Shown piece after piece: positions 47,052 to 56,944 of a stretch of DNA of 64,000 nt. Within the stretch, counting starts at the first letter, position 1, and every line of letters begins with the position of its first letter. The notes beneath the pieces are model-generated. The model was not told the DNA's origin. It was given only the letters and a program-made list of their open reading frames with translations, and ran no database searches. The position numbers and the translations under genes are program-made. This DNA is from Pararhizobium qamdonense (GTDB lineage: Bacteria > Pseudomonadota > Alphaproteobacteria > Rhizobiales > Rhizobiaceae): contig NZ_CP119566.1 in the NCBI RefSeq assembly GCF_029277445.1, forward strand, positions 124,001 through 188,000, written 5' to 3'.

Positions 47052-48881
47052 TCATTTCTCAGCGTTTTTCGACCACCAGACATCGGGAAAGCCCAAGCCG
47101 TAATAGGGCAATTCCGCCGGATGGCTCAGGTGGTTCCAATAGGCGATGCGTTGCGCCTTGGAATAGAACAGCGGTACGACATAATGATGGGAAAGGAGGA
47201 CGCGGTCGAGCGCTCTCGTGGTCGCCACCAGTTCCTCCCGGTTGGGCGCGAAGATGATCTTGCGGATGAGCTCGTCGATTGCCGGATCGGCAATGCCTGC
47301 ATAGTTCCGCGAACCCTGCTGATTGACCGAGGCCGAGCCCCAATAGTCACTCTGCTCGTTGCCCGGCACCAGCGATTGCCCCCAGATGCCGTAGATCATG
47401 TCATAATCGAAGCTGCGGACGCGGTTGGTATATTGCGAAGCGTCCACGGTGCGCATGCGCGCATCAATGCCGATTTTCTTCACGCTGTTGACGAAGGGCG
47501 AAACCGTTCGCTCGAAGGATGGATTGGACAGAAGAATCTCGAACCGGAACGGCTCACCGGTCTTCGTGTTGACCAGTTGGCTTCCCTTCAGCTCGTAACC
47601 GGCCTCCTTGAACAGCGCGAGTGCGGTGCGCAGGTTTCCGCGCACCTTTTGCGGATCGCCGTTGACGGGGTTCGTGTAGGGCGTGGTGAAGACGTCGGCG
47701 GGAATCTTGTCCTTCAGCGCTTCCAGGATTTCCTTTTCGCGCCCCTCGGGAAGCCCGGAAGAGGCAAGCTCGGTATTCCAGAAGTAACTGTCGATGCGCT
47801 GGAAAGCACTATAGGCAAGCGTGCGGTTCAAGTCCTGGAAATCGAAGGCGTAGTTCAACGCTTCGCGCACCTTTTGATCCTTGAATTTGTCCCGGCGCAG
47901 GTTCGGCACGAAAGCCTGCATGATGCCGGTGGCACGCAGCGGGTTCTCGATCTCCGCGCGAATCACACGGCCATCTTTGGCGGCAGGGAAGTCATAGAAC
48001 GTTGCCCAATGGCTGGCGCTATTATCCTGGTAATAATCGACATCGCCGGCACGCACACCCTCGAACTCGATCGTTCTGTCACCAAAGAAAGTGTAGGTAA
48101 TCGTGCCGAAATTGTTCTGGCCAACATTGACGTTGACGTTCTTACCCCAGTAGTCGTCACGCAATTCGAAGCGGATCGAGCCTCCCGCCTGGAAGGAAGC
48201 GATCTTGTAGGGTCCCGAACCCATGACCGGTTCCAGCGTGGTACGGCTGATATCGCGCTTGTTGCCCTTGGCATCCTGGCCTTCCCACCAATGCTTCGGC
48301 ACGATCGGAAACTGGCCGAGAATGTTGGGAAGCTCGCGGTTGTTCTTTTCGTCGAAGCGGAAGGTGATGTCGCGCTCGCCGGTTTTTTCAGCCGAGACCA
48401 CATGGCGGTAATAGTTGGAGAGGAGCGGGTTATGCTCTTTCGACATATCGAAGGAGAAGATGACGTCTTCGGGCGTTACCGGCTGCCCGTCCGCCCATTT
48501 TGCTTCGGGGCGCAGCCTAAAGGTGGCGGAGGAAAAGTCGTCGGGGTAGGAGACGCTTTCCGCGAGAAGCCCATAGGAGGCGGTGACTTCGTCTTCGGCA
48601 GACTTCAACAGTGTATCGAAAACCAGTGAAGCGACACCTGCCGGCGCCTCGCCCTTGGAAAGGATCGGGTTGAATGTGTCATAGGTTCCGATTGCGGAGA
48701 GTTTCAGTTCGCCGCCCTTCGGCGCATCCGGATTGACGTAATCGAAGCGGGTAAAGCCGTCCTTGTATTTCAACTCGCCGATCGTGGTGACGCCGCCGTG
48801 CCAGACCGGTTCCTGCGCCATCACTGGTCCGGTTGCCAGGAATAGGGTTGCCGCCAAAGCCAGTGCGCGTCTGAAATTCAT
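47052..48881 (-). CDS. yejA: Periplasmic peptide-binding protein YejA
   Basis: A 609-residue SBP_bac_5 family substrate-binding protein of the YejABEF importer, much like YejA. The signal peptide is MNFRRALALAATLFLATGPV with cleavage after VMA. Family regions are DAPKGGELKLSAIGTYDTFN (start), RLRPEAKWADGQPVTPEDVI near residue 120, and a C-terminal QRIAYWNHLSHPAELPYYGL. It starts the operon yejA-yejB-yejE-(toxin-antitoxin)-yejF-ghrA. Confidence 0.94.
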   Translation of the reverse strand: MNFRRALALAATLFLATGPVMAQEPVWHGGVTTIGELKYKDGFTRFDYVNPDAPKGGELKLSAIGTYDTFNPILSKGEAPAGVASLVFDTLLKSAEDEVTASYGLLAESVSYPDDFSSATFRLRPEAKWADGQPVTPEDVIFSFDMSKEHNPLLSNYYRHVVSAEKTGERDITFRFDEKNNRELPNILGQFPIVPKHWWEGQDAKGNKRDISRTTLEPVMGSGPYKIASFQAGGSIRFELRDDYWGKNVNVNVGQNNFGTITYTFFGDRTIEFEGVRAGDVDYYQDNSASHWATFYDFPAAKDGRVIRAEIENPLRATGIMQAFVPNLRRDKFKDQKVREALNYAFDFQDLNRTLAYSAFQRIDSYFWNTELASSGLPEGREKEILEALKDKIPADVFTTPYTNPVNGDPQKVRGNLRTALALFKEAGYELKGSQLVNTKTGEPFRFEILLSNPSFERTVSPFVNSVKKIGIDARMRTVDASQYTNRVRSFDYDMIYGIWGQSLVPGNEQSDYWGSASVNQQGSRNYAGIADPAIDELIRKIIFAPNREELVATTRALDRVLLSHHYVVPLFYSKAQRIAYWNHLSHPAELPYYGLGFPDVWWSKNAEK

Positions 48882-49108
48882 GCCAATTCGCCTCTTCCGT
48901 TTTTCATTTTTCCGCTACCTGGACGACAGAATAGGCAAAATCCGGGCAATTGACAGAAGCTGCCTCAAATCGGGCCTTTTTTTTGGGTCACGGTTGCGTG
49001 TGTGCGTAAGTCTGACACAAAGACGGCGTGTCAGTATTGGCCGGGCGAATCGCGGATGGGCACGTCCGGACGCGGAACACCATGGATTGATTGGGAAACG
49101 GGCGGCAG

Positions 49109-50173
49109 ATGGCAGCGACGAAGACGGCTTATTTCCGGCGGATGGCATCGATCACGCTGATGGCGTTGACGGGCCTCAGCCTCGTCGCGGACACGGCCGC
49201 TTCGGCTGACGATACACCTGCCAAGCAGATCTTTGGCAAGGTGCAGCTTCCGAGCGAGGCCGCACCGAACCCGATCGGCTTTTATGCCAAGGGCTGCATG
49301 GCCGGCGCCGTGGCGATCCCGACCGACGGGCCGACATGGCAGGCGATGCGCCTGTCGCGAAACCGCCGCTGGGGCAATCCGGCGATGATCCAGCTTCTGG
49401 AACGGTTTTCCCAGGATGCGGTGCAACTTGGATGGGGATCCGGCATCCTGATCGGCGACATTTCGCAGCCGCGCGGCGGGCCAATGATCACCGGGCACGC
49501 CTCCCACCAGATCGGGCTCGATGCCGACATCTGGTTTACGCCCAAACCCGCGCAGCCTCTGTCCACCCAGGCGCGCGAAGACATGCCGTTTACGTCGATG
49601 CTCGACAAGAGCAAGTTCCTGACCGTGAACGCTGCCCGCTGGACGCCGACCCATGCGAGATTGGTGATGCAGGCGGCGAGCTATCCGCAGGTGGAGCGCG
49701 TTTTCGTCAATCCGGCGATCAAGAAGAAACTCTGCGAGACCTGGACCGGCGACCGCGACCTGCTTGGCAAGGTGCGCCCGGTCTATGGCCATGACGAGCA
49801 TTTCCACATCCGCATGTTCTGCCCGCCGAGCACGCCGAACTGCAAGGCGCAGGCGCCGGTTGCCAGCGGCGACGGCTGCGACAAGTCGCTCGCCTGGTGG
49901 TTTACCAAGGAGCCCTGGGCCACGCCGAAGAAAGATCCGAACGCAAAGCCGGTAAAGCCGCGCTTCACCACCCTTTCGGATTTGCCGAAAGCCTGCACGG
50001 CGCTGCTTTCAGCACCTGCGGCCTCCGAACAGTCGGCCACGTTTGGGAACGCCTATGTGGCGCCGCAGCCGGCGTCCAGCGAAGCCGCAATCCGGCAGGC
50101 TATCCATGCAGGCAGCAACGAGCTTCCGGATACGGGCGTTCCAATTCCGCTGGCCCGTCCTGCACTGCAGTAA
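49109..50173 (+). CDS. mepA: Penicillin-insensitive murein endopeptidase MepA
   Basis: A 354-residue zinc endopeptidase that cuts cross-links in peptidoglycan. The signal peptide lies in ASITLMALTGLSLVADTAAS. Zinc ligands are seen in HASHQIGLDADIW (His and Asp) and GHDEHFHIRMFC (His). It is longer than Escherichia coli MepA (274 residues), with a Pro-rich C-terminal extension of about 75 residues (from KDPNAKPVKPRF). ATG 49109 was chosen; an in-frame TTG 6 codons upstream is unlikely. It is divergent from yejA. Confidence 0.93.
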   Translation: MAATKTAYFRRMASITLMALTGLSLVADTAASADDTPAKQIFGKVQLPSEAAPNPIGFYAKGCMAGAVAIPTDGPTWQAMRLSRNRRWGNPAMIQLLERFSQDAVQLGWGSGILIGDISQPRGGPMITGHASHQIGLDADIWFTPKPAQPLSTQAREDMPFTSMLDKSKFLTVNAARWTPTHARLVMQAASYPQVERVFVNPAIKKKLCETWTGDRDLLGKVRPVYGHDEHFHIRMFCPPSTPNCKAQAPVASGDGCDKSLAWWFTKEPWATPKKDPNAKPVKPRFTTLSDLPKACTALLSAPAASEQSATFGNAYVAPQPASSEAAIRQAIHAGSNELPDTGVPIPLARPALQ

Positions 50174-50303
50174 GTTCTGGCCTCCAGAGAGCTTGGGCGC
50201 CGCCACGTTCGGCGCTTTTCAAGCGGCAAACTGTGCTGTACAGAAAATCAAATCGATTTAAGTCGAGACTTTCTGCGGTCGGCTTGATGCCGGGAGATCT
50301 GTG

Positions 50304-50684
50304 ATGGCCAGCCAGAAATGCGTGGCGCTGATTGCGCACGATCAGAAGAAGGACGACATGGCGGCGTTCGCGCAGGCCAATGAGGCGGTTTTCGCCGCCT
50401 GGAAAATCGTTGCCACCGGCACCACCGGAGGCCGGGTGCAGGAGGCCTGCCCCAGCCTCAACGTGATCCGGCTGAAGAGTGGTCCGCTGGGCGGCGACCA
50501 GCAGATCGGCGCGATGATCGCCACCGGCGATGTGCAGATGCTGATCTTCTTCGTCGATCCGCTGACGGCCATGCCGCACGATGTCGATGTGAAGGCGCTG
50601 ATGCGGCTTGCCACCGTCTACGATATTCCGATGGCGCTGAACCGGGCGACCGCAGAACAGTTGATCGACTTCAACCATCCCTGA
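50304..50684 (+). CDS. mgsA: Methylglyoxal synthase
   Basis: Converts dihydroxyacetone phosphate to methylglyoxal, a bypass of lower glycolysis. The 126-residue product has the family hallmarks: [17 protein letters not shown] at the start, [15 protein letters not shown] near residue 55, and [20 protein letters not shown] in the middle. The length is slightly shorter than the 152 residues of the Escherichia coli enzyme and typical of alphaproteobacteria. It begins with GGGAG upstream and lies 48 bp before glk on the same strand. Confidence 0.92.
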   Translation: MASQKCVALIAHDQKKDDMAAFAQANEAVFAAWKIVATGTTGGRVQEACPSLNVIRLKSGPLGGDQQIGAMIATGDVQMLIFFVDPLTAMPHDVDVKALMRLATVYDIPMALNRATAEQLIDFNHP

Positions 50685-50732
50685 TACAGCTCTCATCGAC
50701 CTTCAGTCCGCACGATCATAACGGAACCCTTC

Positions 50733-51758
50733 ATGCCCACGCTCCCAGATACCGATAGCGGCCTCACCTTTCCAATCCTGATCGGCGATATCGGCGGAAC
50801 CAATGCCCGGTTTGCGCTGCTGATCGACGCCTTTGCCGAGCCGAAGCTGTTTCCAATCATTCCGACGACCAGCTATGCCAGCATCGAGGAAGCGCTGCAG
50901 ACCAGCATTCTCGACAGGACATCCGTGCAGCCGCGATCGGCGATCATCGCGGTGGCAGGCCCGGTCAAGGGCGACGATATTCCGCTGACCAATGCCGGCT
51001 GGGTAATCAAGCCGAGGGACATGCTGACGGCCTTGTCGCTGGAAGATGTCATCATCATCAACGATTTCGAGGCGCAAGCGCTGGCGATCGCCGCGATCGG
51101 CGAGGAGGGCCGCGAACAGATCGGCCCCGGCTCCATCCTCGACTCCGCCTCCTGCGCCGTGCTGGGCCCTGGGACCGGCCTTGGCGTTGCGGGACTTGTG
51201 CATGCGCAGCACACCTGGTTTCCGGTTCCCGGCGAAGGCGGCCATGTGGATGTCGGTCCGCGCAGCGAGCGCGATTACCAGATCTGGCCCTTTCTCGAGC
51301 CGATCGAAGGACGGATTTCCGCTGAGCAGCTGCTGTGCGGCCGTGGCATCATGAACATCTACCGCGCCGTCTGCGAATCAGAGGGCCGCGACCCGGCGCT
51401 TGCCGATCCGGCTGATGTGACCACCCATGCACTGGCCGGCACTGACGGACTGGCTGTCGAGACAGTTTCCTTGTTTTCCACCTATCTCGGCCGCGTTGCC
51501 GGCGATATGGCGATGATCTTCATGGCGCGCGGCGGCGTTTTTCTGGCCGGCGGCATTTCGCAAAAGATCCTGCCTGCGCTGAAGAAACCGGAGTTCCGGC
51601 AGGCCTTTGAAGACAAGGCGCCGCATTCGGCGCTGCTCAAGACCATTCCGACTTTCGTGGTCACCCATCCGACCGCAGCACTTTCCGGCCTTGCCGCCTA
51701 TGCGCGCACGCCATCGCGCTTTGGTGTTGCAACGGAGGGACGGCGCTGGAGAACTTGA
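50733..51758 (+). CDS. glk: Glucokinase
   Basis: An ATP-dependent glucose kinase of 341 residues (Glk family). The phosphate-1 motif [15 protein letters not shown] is near the N-terminus, then [31 protein letters not shown] with the catalytic Asp, and [11 protein letters not shown]. It follows mgsA by 48 bp on the same strand. GGAAC precedes the ATG only weakly. Confidence 0.95.
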   Translation: MPTLPDTDSGLTFPILIGDIGGTNARFALLIDAFAEPKLFPIIPTTSYASIEEALQTSILDRTSVQPRSAIIAVAGPVKGDDIPLTNAGWVIKPRDMLTALSLEDVIIINDFEAQALAIAAIGEEGREQIGPGSILDSASCAVLGPGTGLGVAGLVHAQHTWFPVPGEGGHVDVGPRSERDYQIWPFLEPIEGRISAEQLLCGRGIMNIYRAVCESEGRDPALADPADVTTHALAGTDGLAVETVSLFSTYLGRVAGDMAMIFMARGGVFLAGGISQKILPALKKPEFRQAFEDKAPHSALLKTIPTFVVTHPTAALSGLAAYARTPSRFGVATEGRRWRT

Positions 51759-51859
51759 AGCCGCGACAGCGGCTCAGACTCGCCAAACAGGGATCAAGGT
51801 ACTATAGAGCCCGGTGAAATAAGGCGCCTCAGAGCGCGCCGGGTTTTAAGGAAACCAGC

Positions 51860-53671
51860 TTGAAGCAAGCCAAGACAAAGCTCCCTGCAGTCGATCGCGA
51901 GACCATTACCAGCGTTCTCAAGCGCGTGATCGCCGAAAACGGGCGTGCGCATCTGCGTGGCTACACCATTGCCGTCGCCTGCCTCGTCCTTGTTGCGGGA
52001 ACCACCGCCTTTACCGCCTGGATCATGGAATCGGTCGTCAACGAAGCCTTTGCCAACAAGCGTGCCGACATCGTTCTTTACATCTGCGGAGCCATCTTTC
52101 TCGCCTTCGTCCTGCGCGGCTTTGCCACCTATGGCCAGGCCGTGGCGCTCTCGAAGATCGGCAACAATATCGTCGCCAGCTACCAGCGCCGCCTCTATTC
52201 GCACCTGATGGCGCTCAGCGTCGGCTATTTCAGCGATACCCGCTCGGCGCGGATTTCCGCTCAGATCAGCCAGAACGTGTCTGGTATCCGCGACGTGCTG
52301 AACATGACGGTGACGTCGCTTGCGCGCGACTTCCTGACATTGGTGGCGTTGATCGGCGTGATGATCAGCAAGGACTGGCTGCTGACGCTGATCGTTTTCG
52401 TCGTCGCCCCGCCACTCCTGATCGGACTTCGCTACATTTCGCGGCGGCTGCGGCTGGCAACCCGCGAATCCGTCGAGATCAACAGCCATGTGCTTGGCGC
52501 CATGCAGGAAACCATCCAGGGCATCACCATCGTCAAGGCGTTCACGATGGAAGAGCAGCTGCGGACCAAGGTCGAGACGATCATCGACCGGGCGGAAAAC
52601 CGCGCCAACCGCATTGCCCGCCTCAGCGAGCGTACCGCGCCGATGACGGAAACCTTTGCGGGTTTTGCGATCGCCAGCGTTTTGGCCTATGCCGCCTTCC
52701 GGTCGATCTATGATGGCATCCAGCCGGGTGCCTTCTTTGCCTTCGTGACTGCGCTGTTAATGGCCTATGACCCGGCCAGGCGCCTGGCGCGGCTGCAGGT
52801 TTCGCTGGAGCGCGCCGTCGTCAACGCCCGGATGATCTACGAAATCCTCGATATGGTGCCGCATCAGCGGGACCTGCCGGATGCTCTGCCCTTGCAGATC
52901 ACAGCCGCCAAGATCGAGTTCCGGAACGTGCGTTTCTCCTATAATGAGGGCGACGACATCCTCAAGGGTGTCAGCTTCATTGCCGAAGGCGGCAAGACAA
53001 CGGCGCTGGTCGGGCCATCCGGCGCCGGGAAATCCACCGTCATCAGCCTCATTCCGCGTTTTTACGATCCTTCCGGCGGCGATATCCTGATCGACGGGCA
53101 GGATATCGCCCATGTCACCAAGCAATCGCTGCGCAATGGGCTCGCCTATGTTTCGCAGCAGCCTTATCTGTTTGAAGGCTCGATCCGCGACAATATCCGC
53201 TATGGCCGCCCCACGGCCACGGATGCGGAAGTCGAGGAAGCCGCGAAACTCGCCTATGCGCATGACTTCATCCGCACGCAGCCGCGCGGATACGATACGC
53301 CCGTGGGCGAGAACGGCGTGACCCTGTCCGGCGGCCAGCGCCAGCGGCTTTCGATCGCCCGCGCGCTGGTGCGCAATGCGCCGATCCTGCTTCTTGACGA
53401 GGCCACATCGGCGCTCGATACCGAATCAGAAGCCGCCGTGCAGAAGGCGCTCGACCACGCCATGAGCGGGCGCACCGTGGTTGTCATCGCACACCGCCTC
53501 TCGACCGTCGTCAATGCGGACAAGATCATCGTCATGAAGGATGGGATCGTGGCGGAAGAAGGCACGCATGAGGCGCTTGCGCAGCGCAGCGACGGCCTTT
53601 ACGCTCGCCTGCACAACTTGCAGGGCACATCGACTGCGCAACCGGTGGCGGACGCCGAAACACTGATCTGA
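51860..53671 (+). CDS. ABC exporter (MsbA-like), fused permease and ATPase
   Basis: A 603-residue half-transporter. Six membrane helices occupy about residues 20-325. The nucleotide-binding domain has Walker [10 protein letters not shown], the signature LSGGQRQR, Walker [13 protein letters not shown] and the H-loop VIAHRLST. It resembles lipid A/lipid flippases of the MsbA group, but rhizobia have more than one such protein and the substrate is not certain. The start is TTG 51860 with AAGGAA upstream; no ATG is available near the start. It lies about 100 bp after glk. Confidence 0.92.
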   Translation: MKQAKTKLPAVDRETITSVLKRVIAENGRAHLRGYTIAVACLVLVAGTTAFTAWIMESVVNEAFANKRADIVLYICGAIFLAFVLRGFATYGQAVALSKIGNNIVASYQRRLYSHLMALSVGYFSDTRSARISAQISQNVSGIRDVLNMTVTSLARDFLTLVALIGVMISKDWLLTLIVFVVAPPLLIGLRYISRRLRLATRESVEINSHVLGAMQETIQGITIVKAFTMEEQLRTKVETIIDRAENRANRIARLSERTAPMTETFAGFAIASVLAYAAFRSIYDGIQPGAFFAFVTALLMAYDPARRLARLQVSLERAVVNARMIYEILDMVPHQRDLPDALPLQITAAKIEFRNVRFSYNEGDDILKGVSFIAEGGKTTALVGPSGAGKSTVISLIPRFYDPSGGDILIDGQDIAHVTKQSLRNGLAYVSQQPYLFEGSIRDNIRYGRPTATDAEVEEAAKLAYAHDFIRTQPRGYDTPVGENGVTLSGGQRQRLSIARALVRNAPILLLDEATSALDTESEAAVQKALDHAMSGRTVVVIAHRLSTVVNADKIIVMKDGIVAEEGTHEALAQRSDGLYARLHNLQGTSTAQPVADAETLI

Positions 53672-53685
53672 GGAATGAGACGGGC

Positions 53686-54504
53686 ATGAGCGGGACAGAC
53701 ATGAAGCTGGTGGTGGTCGGAGCCGCAGGACGGATGGGCCAGACCCTGATCCGCACCATCCACGCCATGCCGGGTGCCACCCTGTTTGCCGCCGTCGAAC
53801 GGCCGGGCTCCGCCTTCATCGGCCGGGACGCCGGCGAAATCGCAGGCCTTGGACCGACCGGCGTCGTTATCACCGGCGAGCCGCTCGAGGCGTTTGTCGA
53901 GGCAGAAGGCGTGCTCGACTTTACCGCGCCGGCATCCTCGGTGGATTTTGCCGGGCTTGCCGCGCAGGCGCGCATCGTCCACGTGATCGGCACAACCGGC
54001 TGCTCTGCGGATGACGAGGAAAAATTCAAGGCGGCCGGGCGGCATGCAAGGATCGTCAAATCCGGCAATATGAGCCTCGGCGTCAACCTGCTCGGCGTCT
54101 TGACGGAGCAGGCGGCACGCGCGCTTGCGCCGGAAAACTGGGATATCGAGATCCTCGAAATGCACCACAAGCACAAGGTGGATGCACCCTCGGGAACGGC
54201 CTTGCTGCTGGGCGAAGCGGCTGCCAAGGGGCGCCAGATTGGCCTAGCCGACCATTCCGTTCGGGTGCGCGACGGCCATACCGGGGCGCGTGTTGCCGGG
54301 ACCATCGGCTTTGCCACATTGCGCGGCGGCTCGGTCATCGGCGAACATTCCGTCATCCTCGCCGGCGAAGGCGAGCAGGTGACGCTGTCCCATTCCGCCA
54401 CCGACCGGGCGATCTTTGCCCGTGGCGCGGTTACCGCCGCACTCTGGGCACGCGACCAGAAACCCGGCTTCTATTCCATGCTCGACGTGCTCGGGCTGTC
54501 CTGA
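53686..54504 (+). CDS. dapB: 4-Hydroxy-tetrahydrodipicolinate reductase
   Basis: Reduces the product of DapA in the diaminopimelate/lysine pathway. The 272-residue product has the Rossmann loop [17 protein letters not shown], the catalytic motif [19 protein letters not shown] near residue 155, and the closing [17 protein letters not shown]. It begins 14 bp after the ABC exporter, with gpmA 27 bp after it, indicating an operon. Confidence 0.97.
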   Translation: MSGTDMKLVVVGAAGRMGQTLIRTIHAMPGATLFAAVERPGSAFIGRDAGEIAGLGPTGVVITGEPLEAFVEAEGVLDFTAPASSVDFAGLAAQARIVHVIGTTGCSADDEEKFKAAGRHARIVKSGNMSLGVNLLGVLTEQAARALAPENWDIEILEMHHKHKVDAPSGTALLLGEAAAKGRQIGLADHSVRVRDGHTGARVAGTIGFATLRGGSVIGEHSVILAGEGEQVTLSHSATDRAIFARGAVTAALWARDQKPGFYSMLDVLGLS

Positions 54505-54531
54505 TCCCTAAAACTCCCCGGAGGAATTTCC

Positions 54532-55167
54532 ATGAGCGGCACCCTCGTCCTTGTGCGTCACGGCCAAAGTGACTGGAACCTGAAGAACCTGTTTACCGGC
54601 TGGAAGGACCCTGACCTGACGCCGCTCGGCATCGAGGAAGCCAATGCCGGTGGCAAGGCGCTGGCCGATTACGGCATCAAGTTCGATGTCGCCTTCACCT
54701 CGGTTCTGACGCGCGCGCAGCATACGTTGAAGCTCATCCTCGACAATCTCGGCCAGCCCGATCTTAAAACCATCAAGGACCAGGCCCTGAACGAGCGCGA
54801 CTACGGCGATCTCTCCGGCCTCAACAAGGACGATGCCCGCGCCAAGTGGGGCGAAGAACAGGTGCATATCTGGCGCCGTTCCTATGACGTACCGCCGCCG
54901 GGCGGCGAAAGCCTGAAGGACACCGGCGCCCGCGTCTGGCCCTATTACATGACCGACATCCTGCCGCGCGTGCTGGCGGGCGAAAAGGTGCTCGTTGCCG
55001 CCCACGGCAATTCGTTGCGCTCGCTGCTGATGGTTCTCGACCGGCTCGACCGCGAACAGATCCTCTCGGTCAACCTCGCGACCGGCGTGCCGATGGTCTA
55101 CAAGCTGAAGGCCGATTCCACCGTCGCTTCCAAGGAAGTCCTGGGCGACATGTCCGGCGCACATTGA
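54532..55167 (+). CDS. gpmA: 2,3-Bisphosphoglycerate-dependent phosphoglycerate mutase
   Basis: Interconverts 3- and 2-phosphoglycerate in glycolysis. The 211-residue product has the catalytic His in [12 protein letters not shown], the active-site Glu in [13 protein letters not shown], and His in [14 protein letters not shown]. The length is that of the short alphaproteobacterial form. GGAGGAATT precedes the ATG and a strong terminator follows. Confidence 0.96.
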   Translation: MSGTLVLVRHGQSDWNLKNLFTGWKDPDLTPLGIEEANAGGKALADYGIKFDVAFTSVLTRAQHTLKLILDNLGQPDLKTIKDQALNERDYGDLSGLNKDDARAKWGEEQVHIWRRSYDVPPPGGESLKDTGARVWPYYMTDILPRVLAGEKVLVAAHGNSLRSLLMVLDRLDREQILSVNLATGVPMVYKLKADSTVASKEVLGDMSGAH

Positions 55168-55188
55168 GCGCCGGAATTGATTGCTTCC

Positions 55189-55216
55189 AAAGGGCGGCGC
55201 AAACCGCCCTTTTTTT
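55189..55216 (+). terminator. Terminator after gpmA
   Basis: AAAGGGCGG pairs with CCGCCCTTT around CGCAAA, followed by T7. It ends the operon that includes dapB and gpmA and stands next to the convergent ada-like gene. Confidence 0.92.
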
Positions 55217-55217
55217 G

Positions 55218-56090
55218 TCAGAGCTTGCCCGCTTCCCAGCCGAGCATCGCCCGCTTGCGGGTGAGGCCCCAGTGGTAGCCGGTCAAGGCGCCGCTCTTGC
55301 CGAGCGCCCGGTGACAGGGGACGACGAACGAGATCGGATTGCGGCCGACGGCAGCGCCGACGGCGCGTGAGGCTGTGGGCTGTCCGATATCGCAGGCGAT
55401 GTCGGAATAGGTGACGGCCTTGCCCATGGGAATTTTCAAGAGCGATTCCCAGACGCGGATCTGAAAATCGGAGCCGATCAGGACGACACGCAAAGGCTCT
55501 TCGGCGCTCCATTCCTTCGCGTCGAAAATACGGGCGGCATAGCCTGCGGTCGCTGCGCTATCCTCGATGAACCTGGCATTCGGCCAGCGGCTCGCCATAT
55601 CCTCGAAACTCGCCTTCTCGTCGCCGGCATCGTTGAAGGCAAGGCCCGCCAATCCGCGATCGGTGACCATCACCAGCGCCACGCCGAACGGGCATGGGTG
55701 AAACCCGTAGCGAATGGTCAAGCCGCCACCGCGCAACTTCCATTCGCCCGGCGACATCGCCTCGTGGGTGACAAAGAGATCATGCAGGCGGCTTGGGCCG
55801 GAGAGGCCAAGCTCGAAGCTGGTTTCCAGAAGCGGCAATTCCTCCTGGCGCAGCAGGCGCTTGGCATGATCGAGGGTTACGGCCTGCAGGAACGCCTTGG
55901 GAGAGAGCCCGGCCCAGCGGGTAAACGTCTTTTGCAGCTGCGTCGGCGACTGGCCGAGATCGCTGGCAATGGCGTCGAGAGACGGCTGATCGCGATAATT
56001 CTCGGTCAGCAGTTCGACGACGCGGCTGACGATCTCATAATCGCTGCCTTGCGGCGTGATATCGGTGGGCTTCGAGGTTTTGATATCCAT
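55218..56090 (-). CDS. AraC-type regulator fused to methylated-DNA-cysteine methyltransferase (Ada-like)
   Basis: A 290-residue protein. Residues about 15-120 are an AraC helix-turn-helix pair (SDLGQSPTQLQKTFTRWAG, LSPKAFLQ and LETSFELGLSGPSRLHDLF). Residues about 130-290 are an MGMT domain with the alkyl-accepting Cys in FVVPCHRALG. The classical Ada N-terminal zinc domain that accepts methyl groups from phosphotriesters is absent, so the usual mechanism of activation cannot operate. ATG 56090 was chosen, as the frame upstream lies in the neighbouring repeat and is not conserved. Confidence 0.9.
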   Translation of the reverse strand: MDIKTSKPTDITPQGSDYEIVSRVVELLTENYRDQPSLDAIASDLGQSPTQLQKTFTRWAGLSPKAFLQAVTLDHAKRLLRQEELPLLETSFELGLSGPSRLHDLFVTHEAMSPGEWKLRGGGLTIRYGFHPCPFGVALVMVTDRGLAGLAFNDAGDEKASFEDMASRWPNARFIEDSAATAGYAARIFDAKEWSAEEPLRVVLIGSDFQIRVWESLLKIPMGKAVTYSDIACDIGQPTASRAVGAAVGRNPISFVVPCHRALGKSGALTGYHWGLTRKRAMLGWEAGKL

Positions 56091-56156
56091 GGTTCTATCT
56101 CCTTGGTGCCAGAGATAATCATTCCCAACAGGGTATCGCCACCCGATTCTTGTCCG

Positions 56157-56426
56157 AGAGCGCTTCATCTTTAAACGGAAGCAATTCTGTTGGCTCAAAA
56201 CGGCCGTTCCACACGAAGGATGGCGCAGAGCGATGCCGATCCATCGGGCCAGCCATCCGACACAGTGGACGGCCGTTTTCAGCCAACCCGGAGGGCCGGA
56301 TGAATTTCGGCCATTACCGGCGGCGGCCGTCTCGACCGCAGCTTCTGCTGCGCTCTTCGCCAGCCGCCTTGGTCCTGGCCGAAATTCCTTCCGGCAGAAT
56401 GCTTCCGTTTAAAGATGAAGCGCTCT
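56157..56426. repeat. 270-bp inverted-repeat element with two inner stem-loops
   Basis: The ends are AGAGCGCTTC...(33 bp, 56157-56189) and its inverse (32 bp, 56395-56426); the first 27 bp are identical and one inserted A breaks the rest. Inside are two further inverted repeats: GTTGGCT-AAAACGGCCG at about 56189-56206 against CGGCCGTTTT-AGCCAAC at about 56281-56298, and CCGGATGAATTTCGGCC at about 56296-56313 against GGCCGAAATTCCTTCCGG at about 56377-56394. The whole can fold into a three-way cruciform. No target-site duplication or open frame is seen. The outer end supplies the stop codon of the DUF2244 gene. It is probably a MITE or a mosaic of rhizobial intergenic repeats. Confidence 0.85.
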
Positions 56427-56922
56427 AACGCCGTTTCACGGTAGCCAAGGCGCCGGAAAAGGCGGTGGCGAACGTTTCGCGGTCGTCGCGGTTGAGGAAG
56501 GAGCCGATATCGGTGCTGCGCTGCCGGTCGCTGAGCTGCATGGAGACGATGCCGATCTCCTGGTGGCGGGCAATGTTGAACCGTGTCCAGAAGGGGTTGA
56601 ACCGGTGTTCGATCATGCGGCCGGCCGGGTTGAATTTGCGCACGCAGACATCAGTGCGGGACACGCGGATTTCTTCGCGGGCACGGGCGGAGCGATAATT
56701 CAGCCAGAAAGCGCCAAACAGCAGCAGGAAATCCAGCCCGAAGAAGAAAACGATCGGCCAGGCGCCGATCACGACGAACACGAAAATATGGACCAGGCTC
56801 ATCAGCGCTGCGATCAGCAGGAAAACCTTGAAGCCCTTGATCCCCAGCGAACGATAGGGCGTCAGCTCGGCTGCAAAAACCGGCTGGTCCTCGTTCGATA
56901 TCTCGGCGTTGCCATCGTTCAT
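56425..56922 (-). CDS. DUF2244 membrane protein
   Basis: A 165-residue integral membrane protein with two hydrophobic segments (VFLLIAALMSLVHIFVFVVI and IVFFFGLDFLLLFGAFWL) and a conserved soluble C-terminal part. The family is widespread in alphaproteobacteria and has no known function. Its last codon ends in the outer arm of the repeat element, where CGT-TAG provides the stop, so the insertion may have changed the C-terminus. It is divergent from nth. Confidence 0.85.
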   Translation of the reverse strand: MNDGNAEISNEDQPVFAAELTPYRSLGIKGFKVFLLIAALMSLVHIFVFVVIGAWPIVFFFGLDFLLLFGAFWLNYRSARAREEIRVSRTDVCVRKFNPAGRMIEHRFNPFWTRFNIARHQEIGIVSMQLSDRQRSTDIGSFLNRDDRETFATAFSGALATVKRR

Positions 56923-56944
56923 GGCGAATGACTATAGATGCATC

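Noticed and set aside
46581..48629. 682-codon plus-strand frame opposite yejA and yejB
   Set aside because: Antisense to two recognised genes and to the gap between them, with no ribosome site and no family likeness.
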